NCBI GenBank assembly: GCA_951394045.1
Contig: OX595986.1
Location: forward strand, 2,571,534 to 2,635,533
Direction: 5' to 3'
Length of the DNA: 64,000 nucleotides
Origin: Nitzschia sp. DOCU1
Lineage: Eukaryota; Bacillariophyta; Bacillariophyceae; Bacillariales; Bacillariaceae
This document shows positions 54,914 through 64,000 of this stretch, in pieces (position 1 is the stretch's first letter; every line of letters begins with the position of its first letter). Below the pieces are notes generated by a model, which was given only the letters and a program-made list of their open reading frames with translations, did no database searches and was not told the origin of the DNA. The position numbers and the translations under genes were made by a program.

Positions 54914-57900
54914 ATGCCAAAATCGCCAAGTCGCCCGTCAGAGCAAACAGCAGAACCTGGTCCGCCCCCAGGGTCTGGCGGTAGCAACTCGGAAGAAGAA
55001 GACGGTGCTTCTCACAAAGAACCTTTGGTGGATACAACAACCACAAAACGCAAAAAGCCAGTGAGATCTCATATTGCCTTTGCCGAGGATACCATAGGTG
55101 GGACATCAAGTCAACCAGATGATTCGCCTGAAAATGATGACCAGGGACCTCTCGACAAACATGAAATGAATGGAAAGGCAAATGGCGGTGACCTATCAAG
55201 CACCTCAAAGGACAACGCGTTGCCCTCTCCCACTAACGGCAAGCGAAATGGCAAGAAATCCAAGCAAAGGACGACGAGACATCGGCCCCTCCCACCGCCA
55301 ACTTCGACAGCTCTAGCTCCTACACAATTCAAACGACGAAAACGCGGTCGAGTGGCTCGCGTCGTGGCAGCTCTCACTACTGCAGAGCCTTCCTCGACTC
55401 TTCCTCTTCCCGGCAATCAATATTCTACCATTTTACGTCGCCGCGCCATTCGAAAGCTAGAGGACAAACCCGAGAATTCTACTGACGAAGACTATGGCGA
55501 TATTTCACTAGGCATGAAATTAATTGTGGCTGGTGGCAAGGTGATTGTGCAAACCTTGAATGCTTTGGCCGATGGTCGGGCGAGTCCAGCACAATTGACG
55601 GGCGTCATTCAACGGGGGGATGTCCTAGTGGGAGTCGGGGACGTTTCGTTGGCGAGTTTACCCATTGATCAGCTCATGACGGGATTGAAACCATTGAGTT
55701 CTCCCGAAGCGGATGGACGGTATCGTCGCCTTTTAAGGTTGCGACTAGAAGCGGGGGTGGGACTGGAGTTATTGAAAAGTCATGAACGAGGCTTGCTGCA
55801 CGCTCCATCGACGGCAGAGGCACAGGCGCAAGTCGTCAATGACATGTTTGCTCTCTTTCCCATGGTAGATCAACTCAGCGGGGCACCACTAATCTTTGAA
55901 CACGCATCCTATTCCAACGATGAACAACAGGACGAAAAAGAAAAGCATGTTGTCAACGACGAGGAAGAACAATCACCTTCTGCCTTGCTGAACGACAGTC
56001 TGGTAACCGAAGCAAGCGCAGAGACGGTGACTCCGGACGAATTGATCTCTGCCCTGTTGGCCAAAGAACGGCAATTCGATCGAGAACACTTTACCAGTGA
56101 ATATTTCAATTGGAGCGAGGGATTTTCGAAATTGCTCAAGGCGTCAAAATCCATCGACCACCATCCTGGTGCCGGCTTGACCAAAACGGAACGCATCGAG
56201 TTGGGCCTCAGAGTCATGAAGCTTGCCAGAAGTCTCACATATAGTATGGAAGATTTGGACAAGGGCAAGGACTTGAGATCTTTCAAAACATGGAGCACCA
56301 ACTTTTCACTGCGGAGTAGTGCCAGCGCCCGACGAAGGCACGTTATGGATGCTGTGTCGTTACGATCGAATCGGTCTCATCCTGCCGATAATAATGATTT
56401 TTCGGATGATAGTGTGGGGTCAGCCGGATCTGGATCGCTTGGGAGTGTCGATCCCGATGCCTTGTTGCTGGGCTTGGCGGCGCATGATGATATTTGGAGA
56501 AAACAAGTTTTGGATGCACTGAAGCAGTTGATTGAAAAGATGGAAAATGGCGAGGACCCCGACGAAGAATCAGACAGCGAAGAAGCGGAGCACGAAAAGG
56601 CCAATGATATCAATGAAGCCTTGACCAATGAACTTGGTGCCTTTTTGTTTGGTGAAAATGTCAACCGTATCATCAAGAAGAAGAAAAAGTCGTATGCGCT
56701 CCCGCCCGCAGACATTACTACGGTTCTCTTTGACTTGACCACGCACATTGCCACGGCGGCTCCTGATGAAGTGACCATTTTCGGTGGCACTACCAATAGC
56801 TTTTCATTGCAATCTAGCTTTGGAACACAGGGCAAGGCCCGGGCACAACTACGAGCCGATATACTATTGGCAAATCGCTTCATTTTGGATGAAGTCTTGC
56901 CCCTGTGGTTGGAATCCTTTCGACCTTTGGGGTTAGAGCAACGGAGACTATTTTGGCCTAAGATGCAACACGGCTCGCTCGGATCCTATGCCAATACCAA
57001 TACGCATACTTCCGACAATGACAGTCTCACGGTAGACAGCCACGGGAGTGCGCCAAGAGGTGGTGCCCGCGTGAATAAGAATCTGCAAGAAATTGTGGAG
57101 GATTTGGAATTGGATATCGAAACACGGGCGGAAACGTAAGTTCGAGCTGGTGTGGCACTTGTTGCGGCAACTGGTAGGGTTCTAACAGGTTGTGCTTCCT
57201 CGCTTTTAGCTGCTTTCTCGTCACATACTACTTCACTCAGCAGATTCTGTCCAGGTACACAAGTTGTCTATCAGAAGCTGACACTGAAATCATTGATCAG
57301 GAAGTTGCCACTTTTGTTCAAAAGTTTGGTACCTACTTGCAGATTCATTCCTGTCTAGCCTTTTCTGCCCGTGTGGAAGCGGACAGAGCCGTCGATGAAT
57401 TGTTGAAAGTTGCCAAGCACGATCCATTACATCGTGACGCGGTAAAAGAAATCCAAAATGCCAATGACATGACGTTCTATGATGTGGTAAGGAATTCGTT
57501 TGGTGACACTGCCACAGCTTATCGCGGAACGTAGCCTCATTCATCCTTTCTGTGTATTGCGTCATCTAGAGCAAATTGACTGCAGTGCTCGAGTCGTTGC
57601 GACAAATTCGATACGAAAAGGTTCAACGCCGGAGGGTCATTATGAATCTATGCGTTGCTGCGTACCCCGATATCCAGCCATGGCAAATCAAACGGGCTTG
57701 TCTTGACCCATCGCTCGCCGTCCAGTCCAGAAAGGCTTGTAGTGATGATATATTGCGGGAGTTGTACTATTCTTATCTGTCTCAACTCTTGGATCCAGTG
57801 GAAGGACAAGAAGCTGCTCGCCAAAGTGCGGAACTCATCAAGGTGCGCCTGGAACAACAATTCGTTATACCGGTCGAGACACTGCCTGCCCGCGTGCTCA

Positions 57901-58790
57901 CAGTTTTGTTATTTGTCGTAGGAATGGTGTGAGTGGTCCATCGGTATCAATGATGGAGATAACAAGCAATCAGTCGACAAGGATAAAATGCAAAACTTTT
58001 ACCGAGTTGCATCAAAGACATCCAGCGCCCACCTGGCGTATCAACGTGATTTACCCACCTTACTGGAAATGAGCATGACAATCAAGGAGTACAATCTGGC
58101 GTTGGAGCTCAGTAAGTTCGGGTTAATCGATGAGTTGAGTCATGGCGTGGCTACTTTTTTTCTCACTCGCGTGTCGCTGCTTCCCCCAAAGCTTCCGAGA
58201 TTATCGAGGATCGAAAACTTTGCGGCAGACCCAAAACAATTCATCGTGTACTTGCATGCTTACGGGTGATCGGAGTGGAAGGACTAGCGTTGGCTTGGGA
58301 GTCCAGGGAGAAGGGGAGTGGTTTCACTACGTTGAAGCGAGTTTTGCGCGCCTTTAATCAAATGTCTCAAAGCGAGTTTAACTCTTGCCGCGACTCGATT
58401 GATGTCCCACATGAGCTTTTGACTATGCTGGAAGAGTGGAACCGCAAAATTAGTTCCAAAGATGCCCTCGCGGATCTTTTGATTTTGGTCGACTTTATGA
58501 TCCAAGAGTCGGCACCGATCGACGTGCTAAGCACGTTGGTGCTCTGGTCGAAATCCAATGAACTGGGTCCAGCACTGTTCGGCCGTTTAGATCATCTGCT
58601 GCGCAGAGGAGTGCAAGTGGCCTTGAAAAGCGAGCTGTCAGGGTCGTTGCTACGATTAAAGCATATGAGGCGTGGGTACACGGAGGATAACCGGCCATTG
58701 ATGCAGGGTGAGTCAAAAAAGGATAAGGACAGCGAGACGGGTGGAATATGGAAGCGCATGTCGCTTGGAACCTTGACAATCGACAAGTAA
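54914..58790 (+). CDS. Large PDZ-domain protein, function unknown
   Basis: Five exons are inferred: 54914-57135, 57210-57486, 57570-57842, 57922-58111 and 58192-58790. Introns are 74-83 bp, and all joins keep frame, giving 1,186 residues. The first ~190 residues are disordered and basic. A PDZ-like segment spans about 196-275 (SLGMKLIVAGGKVIVQTLN...LTGVIQRGDVLVGVGDVSLASLPIDQLMTGL). A long acidic, Ser-rich region follows. The rest is predicted helical with no catalytic motif, including LALELTSEIIEDRK and a Leu-rich C-terminus. Exon 3 ends at a weak GTGCGC donor; using it removes a stop in the alternative reading. A scaffold role is inferred only from the PDZ. I do not recognise the family. Confidence 0.7.
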
Positions 58791-58941
58791 AGAGTACGGT
58801 TTTGAGATAGAAAATAGACAATAGACTGAAGAAGATGTGATGAGGGAGTCTAATAGAGTGTCAAGTTTTAGACGGAGAGCAGCGGCAATTTGCCGATATA
58901 AAGCGCGACGACAGGTATTGCGATAGAAATCCGTTGCCAGC

Positions 58942-60061
58942 TTAGAGGGTGGGGACATCCACACCGGCCTGGGCGTATTGGTCGTACACGACTTGCACGT
59001 CACGCTTTCCTCCCATGATGATGGGGCACTTGGCATGGATTGCATCAGGGACCAAGTCCAATACTCGCTGGATCTTGCCCTGGAACATACCCGTGGACGC
59101 GATTCCACCGGCTTGCTCGATGATCATGGCCATAGGAATACCTTCGTACAACAGCCGAAGCTTTCCTTTGGGCGACTTGTTATCGGCGGGGTAGAGATAG
59201 ATTCCTCCGTAAAGGATGGTGCGGTGGATATCGGCAACCATCGAACCGACGTATCGGGAGGTATATGGCTTTTCTCCCGATTTGAAGATTTCGATGGAAT
59301 CCCGAATAGGTTTGTCCCAGTGAACGGAGTTGCCTTCGTTGGCAGAGTAAATCTTCTTTCCTCCATCTTGAGGGAAAATCATTTTTTCTCGGGTGTGAAC
59401 GAATTCTCCAATAGTGCTATCCAAACAGAAACCGTGCACATCTCCGCCACGGAAGGTAAAAACCATCTCGACGGCAGAACTGTAGGCGACGTAACCGGCG
59501 CAAACACATTCCATTCCACTTCGGAGGAGGTCATTGACAGTTCCGCTGCTTCCAGGCTTCTTTTCGTATACGCTAAAAATGGTTCCGACACTGACGTTGC
59601 AGTCAATGTTAGAAGATCCATCTAGGGGATCGAAAGCGACACAGAATTTTCCTGCCTTTCCAGGCGGAACAATGATGGGCTCTTCGTTTTCTTCCGAAAC
59701 CAAAACAGCACAGACACCTGAGTGGACAAGTGCGTTGATCATCATATCATTGGAGAGAACGTCCAATTTCTTTTGGTCGTCTCCAGTCGAGTTGACTTCA
59801 CCGGCCAACCCGTACAACTTGGCCACACCGGCACGCTGGACCGCCGACGCAATAAGTTTGCACGAAGTAGCCATGGTACTCATCAAGATGACCAAGTCAT
59901 GGTCATGGGTTGAAGCCATGACAAATCGGTTGAGGGTTTTCGTATCCTAAGAGTAGAGTCAGTGTGAGATGAGAATCCAAAAGCGGACCAAAGAATCTTG
60001 GTAAAGATACCAGGGCAATGCCCGTCCAATTCCCACTTACGACGTCGTATGTTTCACTCAT
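58942..60061 (-). CDS. FBP: Fructose-1,6-bisphosphatase (class I), probably cytosolic
   Basis: Exon 1 is only 21 bp (60061-60041, MSETYDV) and joins exon 2 (59946-58942) across a 94-bp GTAAGT...CTCTTAG intron, giving 341 residues. DTKTLNRFVMAS matches the usual DVNTLTRFVM start. Metal and substrate motifs are SEENEEPI, the FDPLDGSSNID signature, RYVGSMVADIHRTILYGGIYLYP and KLRLLYEGIPMAMIIEQAGG. The enzyme removes the 1-phosphate of fructose-1,6-bisphosphate in gluconeogenesis or the Calvin cycle. No presequence is present, and no redox loop of plastid type (Cys-rich insert at about 150-175) is evident, so a cytosolic isoform is inferred. It is divergent from the FCP gene. Confidence 0.96.
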
Positions 60062-60649
60062 TGTGCAGAATCTTCGTTTGAAATTAAAAGTAGAAAGAAA
60101 GAAGTAGCTACGCAACGTCAACTGGAATTATGTCCTTTGCAAAGGCAACTTTGAAACGACAGCTGGTCCGACAGTGGCCTTGGTTGACGTTGAGATCAAG
60201 CTTTCGAATAGCACACACGGCCAAAATATTTCCATTCGTCACTTTCGGACTACGTTTTCCCGACTGACGTGAGACAAAAAATGCGAAGAAGCAAAACGTG
60301 TCCGAGTTCCGGACATTACGACTCCTTTGACTCAAGTTTTCTCCGATCCTGGGGACAATATTCCCCCTTCGCCTAATCGTAGGTCATGCCGCCCCCTTTC
60401 TTACAGCGCGGGAAAAGCAAATGAACGGCGGAGAAGAAAAGATCTATCGTGCCGCGTCATAATTGTTCTTCGGATGTCGCAGGTTCTGCCGAAACTTCCC
60501 GCCATTCCTGAAGTAGAGAAATTACTAAAGTTTATGTGCAGTCGACATTTCACTCCTGAAAGTCTCCTGCTATGCGATCTTTTTGAGGAACGGAATCGAA
60601 AAGCCTGTTTTTGCTTCCATTTCTCGCCCCTATTGGATACTTGTTGACC
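60062..60649. other. Divergent promoter region of FBP and FCP genes
   Basis: The 588 bp lie between two genes transcribed apart, one gluconeogenic and one photosynthetic. Both might be light-regulated through shared elements; no specific motif was recognised. Confidence 0.45.
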
Positions 60650-61291
60650 ATGATGAAGCAATCGATTGTGCTCTCCCTTCTCGCAGCGTCGGCATCTGCT
60701 TTTGCTCCCGCCAAGAAGCCACTGGTTTCTACCAGTCTCCAAGTTTTCGAAGAGGAGATCGGCGCTCAGCCGCCTCTCGGCTTCTTCGACCCCTTGGGCC
60801 TATTGGCGAATGCCGACGCAGATCGTTTCAACAGATTGCGATACGTTGAGATCAAACATGGCCGCATTTCCATGCTTGCCGTCCTTGGACACATTGTTAC
60901 CACTAGTGGAGCCCGTCTTCCGGGTGATATCGACTTTGCGGGCACATCGTTTGCGTCGATCCCGACTGGGATCGCCGCCCTGTCCAAGGTTCCCACTGCC
61001 GGCCTTCTTCAAATCTTCCTTTTCGTTGGATTTCTGGAGCTCGCTGTCATGAAGGATATTACGGGGGACGGAGAGTTTGTTGGAGACTTCCGCAACGACT
61101 TCATTGACTTTGGCTGGGATACTTTCTCTCCCGAAGAGCAAGAACGCAAGCGCGGCATCGAATTGAACAATGGACGAGCTGCCATGATGGGCATTTTGGG
61201 TCTTATGGTCCATGAAATGTTGCCTTCTCATGATCCTTATATGATCAACAGTCTCGTGGGATATCCTATTGACTTTAACGCTGGATTCTAA
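60650..61291 (+). CDS. LHCF: Fucoxanthin chlorophyll a/c-binding protein (LHCF type)
   Basis: The frame from the ATG pair at 60650/60653 encodes 213 residues. A signal peptide ends ASASA-FAPAKKP, the classic ASAFAP plastid junction. The mature protein has three membrane helices. Helix 1 is RLRYVEIKHGRISMLAVLGHIV, helix 2 is LLQIFLFVGFLELAVM and helix 3 is RGIELNNGRAAMMGILGLMVHEML. E-x-x-H-G-R and E-x-N-N-G-R provide the chlorophyll ligands. EEIGAQPPLGFFDPLGLL is the conserved FCP N-terminal block. The protein binds chlorophyll a, chlorophyll c and fucoxanthin in the peripheral antenna. It is intronless and likely highly expressed. LHCF members differ little, so the exact number cannot be assigned. 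Confidence 0.97.
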   Translation: MMKQSIVLSLLAASASAFAPAKKPLVSTSLQVFEEEIGAQPPLGFFDPLGLLANADADRFNRLRYVEIKHGRISMLAVLGHIVTTSGARLPGDIDFAGTSFASIPTGIAALSKVPTAGLLQIFLFVGFLELAVMKDITGDGEFVGDFRNDFIDFGWDTFSPEEQERKRGIELNNGRAAMMGILGLMVHEMLPSHDPYMINSLVGYPIDFNAGF

Positions 61292-61764
61292 GCTTGTCAT
61301 CATAATTTGAATATGGTCGTTATGGTTAAAACCTGCATTGTTGTCATCGTCTGCTATGACTATCAACTTTTTCGAAGCTAGTTTTCTTCTTCAACGGCAG
61401 TTAGCACGTCGAAAGAAACTCATTTTATTCTTTAGCAAGACGCGAACAGTACCAGGTAGTAGGTTAAGGAAATATCACAACGAAGGCGCCGCTTCTAGTA
61501 GGAGAAGCATCATATCTTGTCGGACGACTTGGGTGTCAGCACGGCTTGCGACGACTGATTGACTGACGGACTCCAAAAGATCGGAGTTCGCACACTCCGC
61601 GCCATTGTCGCACGCCGGCTATTTCACCCGGCGCATCGTCATCTTCCAACCGATCCGCCATTAATTAATTGGCCAATTCCCATTTTGAACCAAATCCGAC
61701 ACAAGTTAACAAAGGTTGCAACAAAGCCCACGCATGAAGTAAAGCTCAAAGCAACTGTACAACA
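61292..61764. other. Intergenic region
   Basis: The 473 bp hold the FCP 3' flank and the upstream region of the dioxygenase gene. ATTAATTAAT near 61661-61670 is the only AT-rich string. No gene is seen. Confidence 0.5.
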
Positions 61765-63295
61765 ATGGCGAGATTCCAGTTACAATTGAGCAGACTGGGG
61801 AAGAGATGCCTTGCTACTCTTTCTAGTACCAGCAACAGCGCATGCCGGCGGGGCTTCTCAACTGCGACACATCCGATACAATTCTTGCCTTGGCAATTCC
61901 TTCGTGCGGCCGATACCTCCAACTTTGATCCCGCTACGCATCAAAGAGTCGACGTACCATACGAGATGTCTACAGGAAAGCCGTATTTGAGTGGTTCTTC
62001 GTCGTCAGAAGAAAAACCGATAGCCATCAGTGACGTGTCCGTTGTGGGCGATAGCGAATACCGTGTCAAATGGAGCGACGGGTTGACCTCAACGTATCCA
62101 ATCGATTGGGTTCAAGAGCAGGCAAATCTATTTCGGGGTTCTGCGAAAGAGGATCGTGTCCTTTGGAAGAATTTGACGGAAGGACAAGTTCGTGAATCGT
62201 CCGATTTTTCAATGTCCTTTCAAGATTTGATTACGGACAAGGGCATGAAACGAGCTTTACAGTCGCTCTATCGGTATGGCATTTTATTAGTCACTCAAAC
62301 CCCCATTGAGGATGGATCAGGCGTCGCTGCAATAGGAGCGGCTCTTGGCGGTGGAAGCGTAAAAGACAACAGTACGACAAGCCTAGTGGCACACTATCGC
62401 GAAGGCGGATCCCTGACGGTGCTCGAGCACGGAACCGACGGCCCCCTTCGGACGCTTTATGGTTCAGTGTGGTCGACATCGTCGTCATATCAGGAAGATG
62501 GTACTAGCAAAGCAGACTCTGCCTATGGGAGTGATGGACTACCCTTGCACACTGACATGACGTACATGCGAGATCCACCGGGTCTTCAAATCTTCACCAT
62601 GGTACAGCCAGCGTCCGAGGGAGGCGAAAGTGTGTTTTGCGACGGCTTTGCGGTTGCGAATGAGTTAAAAAAGACGGCACCTGGAGCTTTTGTCATGCTA
62701 TCGCAAACAGTGCGTCGCTATCGATGTGTTGATAACGCAACAGGTTGGAATTTGCAGGCGTGTGGTCCGATAATTTCCATTCGCAATGGCAAGATCAACA
62801 GCATTCGACACAACGATTTGGATCGATTACCAGACCTACCCCCTTCGGGTTTGTCCAGTGTAGAAGACATGGATGACTTTTACAAGTCGCTAGAGAAGGC
62901 TCATGCATCGTGGGACAAGCTTTTAGCACAAGACAAGTTTCGACTAGTCATGAAGTTACAACCTGGCGATACCATGGTTGTCGCCAATCAGGTGAGTTTG
63001 GATGAGGTTGACCCGAGAGTGTGCATAGAAATTGTCCAGCGGTTGGCCTGACGATTTATTTTTTCTTTTCCACTCGCCAGCGCTGCCTCCACGGTCGTTA
63101 CAGCTTTACTTCGAGTCAACAAGCGCCTCGTACTGTGATGGGTTGCTACGGAAGGTGAGTTAGCTAGATATGCTCTTGTCGTCATGTTGAGATGCATTCA
63201 TGCTTATTGACTCTTTGTTCGTTCTCGCGGTAATACGTAGCCAAGACGAACTCTCGTCCCGCTTTCGCCAAGAGGGGATGGAAGACTTGTACTAA
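61765..63295 (+). CDS. Mitochondrial gamma-butyrobetaine / trimethyllysine dioxygenase
   Basis: Exons are 61765-62991, 63081-63154 and 63241-63295, giving 451 residues. The N-terminus (MARFQLQLSRLGKRCLATLSS...RRGFSTATHP) is a mitochondrial presequence. An N-terminal BBOX-type domain is marked by EYRVKWSDGLTSTYPIDWV (about 93-111). The 2OG oxygenase core has GLPLHTDMTYMRDPPGLQIF (H-x-D), MKLQPGDTMVVANQ and the distal His in RCLHGRYSFTSSQQAPRTVMGCYG, which the spliced second exon supplies. These enzymes act in carnitine synthesis; whether this one takes trimethyllysine or gamma-butyrobetaine cannot be decided by eye. Both introns interrupt the C-terminal part, so the exon 1 frame alone misses the last iron ligand. 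Confidence 0.88.
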
Positions 63296-64000
63296 GAACG
63301 CAGTCCGATAAATCTCATTACTGGTACGACCCACCGCACCCCGACGCTCATCATCAAGTCCCTTTCACAAGTGCACTGCCGCCTGTAATGAAAGCGTTCC
63401 GTAGGAAAGGACTGGATGGGTTAACTGCATGCTCTCGAGAATAATGTCTCTTGCTACTAGTAGGAAACGGGCGAAGGGTACACCGTGATTATAGCTGCTC
63501 TACTACGATGGTTACAATCAATCGCTTAGAGCTAGCTGATAATAGCGTTCTTTTCAACAGTCCGTATATATTAACGAGCACTTGTAAGTTGTTCAACCTT
63601 TGCTTTGCTCCTCTACTACACCGGAAGAAAACCCGAAGATCGTCGAAACGAATCGAATGGTTCGGACTGTCCTGGACGATCCCCGAACACGGAGCGAAAG
63701 CAGACGAGTGGCTGTCTGATGTCCGTCCGTCATCACACGGACATCCAATATGTCCGCTTGATGGGTTGTTGACCTTGCCCGGATTTCGTACGTAAAAGCC
63801 GCTACTGCAGTCCACGGTGCCAGCAGCGCTAAACGCTCTCCTACCAATAGTACCTGGTACGTTTGTGATCGCTTCATTCATTGGGGTCAATCATACCGAC
63901 CAACCAAGCAACACAGCAAGGGGGCTACACAATCAAGACTACCTTTGAAAGTGATCAGCGTTTTGCACTGGCTTGCTGTGAGAGTTTTACACTGTTGAGA
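63296..64000. other. Intergenic region at the window end
   Basis: The last 705 bp contain no convincing gene. Overlapping frames on opposite strands at 63451-63890 resemble nothing known. A GTACCTGGTAC string at 63850 shares the ACCTGG/CCAGGT half of the palindrome in the HSF-GCLC promoter. Confidence 0.4.

Noticed and set aside
63489..63890. Minus-strand frame of ~130 codons near the window end
   Set aside because: It is overlapped by an unrelated frame on the other strand, with no recognisable features.

Overview
The window is nuclear DNA of a stramenopile alga, most likely a diatom and perhaps a pennate one. This rests on a fucoxanthin chlorophyll a/c light-harvesting gene with an A-F type plastid presequence, several other signal-peptide-plus-Phe presequences, short GT-AG introns of about 50-110 bp, an HSF-type transcription factor, and a type II membrane protein with a DNRLRE-like ectodomain and a Ser/Thr/Pro-rich tail. 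The species cannot be named from the sequence alone.

Layout. Bases 1-7010 are a satellite: five complete and one partial copy of a 1,220-bp unit that look identical by eye. They contain no sizeable reading frame, and the array ends inside a small hairpin of the unit. From about 7.5 kb to the end the window is ordinary gene-dense chromosome arm with 25 protein-coding genes on both strands, mostly as divergent or convergent pairs. The main accessory feature there is a palindromic MITE-like element at 20481-21091, built around an 11-bp minisatellite, between GUF1 and the fluoride channel gene.

Genes in order: Gln-rich protein (7.6 kb), plastid DUF3598-like protein (8.5), acidic DNRLRE-like membrane protein (11.2), NDC1-like nucleoporin (13.4), TPR-like small protein (17.1), GUF1/LepA (18.0), FEX/CrcB fluoride channel (21.2), MCM8 helicase (23.4), GEMIN2 (26.7), FIT lipid-droplet protein (27.9), CLEC16A-family protein (30.2), purine nucleoside phosphorylase with a membrane tail (33.5), secreted acidic protein (35.1), EHD endocytic ATPase (36.2), RING-H2 membrane protein (38.9), GPHR (40.6), type I membrane protein (43.0), HSF (44.0), glutamate-cysteine ligase with a large inserted domain (46.3), nucleotide-sugar transporter (49.8), PUS3-type pseudouridine synthase (51.5), prolyl 4-hydroxylase-like oxygenase (53.5), large PDZ protein (54.9), fructose-1,6-bisphosphatase (58.9), FCP/LHCF (60.7) and a carnitine-pathway dioxygenase (61.8). 

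Most are housekeeping genes with no shared pathway. The pairing most suggestive of joint control is the divergent HSF and glutamate-cysteine ligase pair, whose 887-bp intergenic region carries two copies of a palindrome. Exon joins were worked out by hand from reading frame, GT-AG signals and family conservation. No tRNA, rRNA or CRISPR array was recognised by eye, and that search was not exhaustive.
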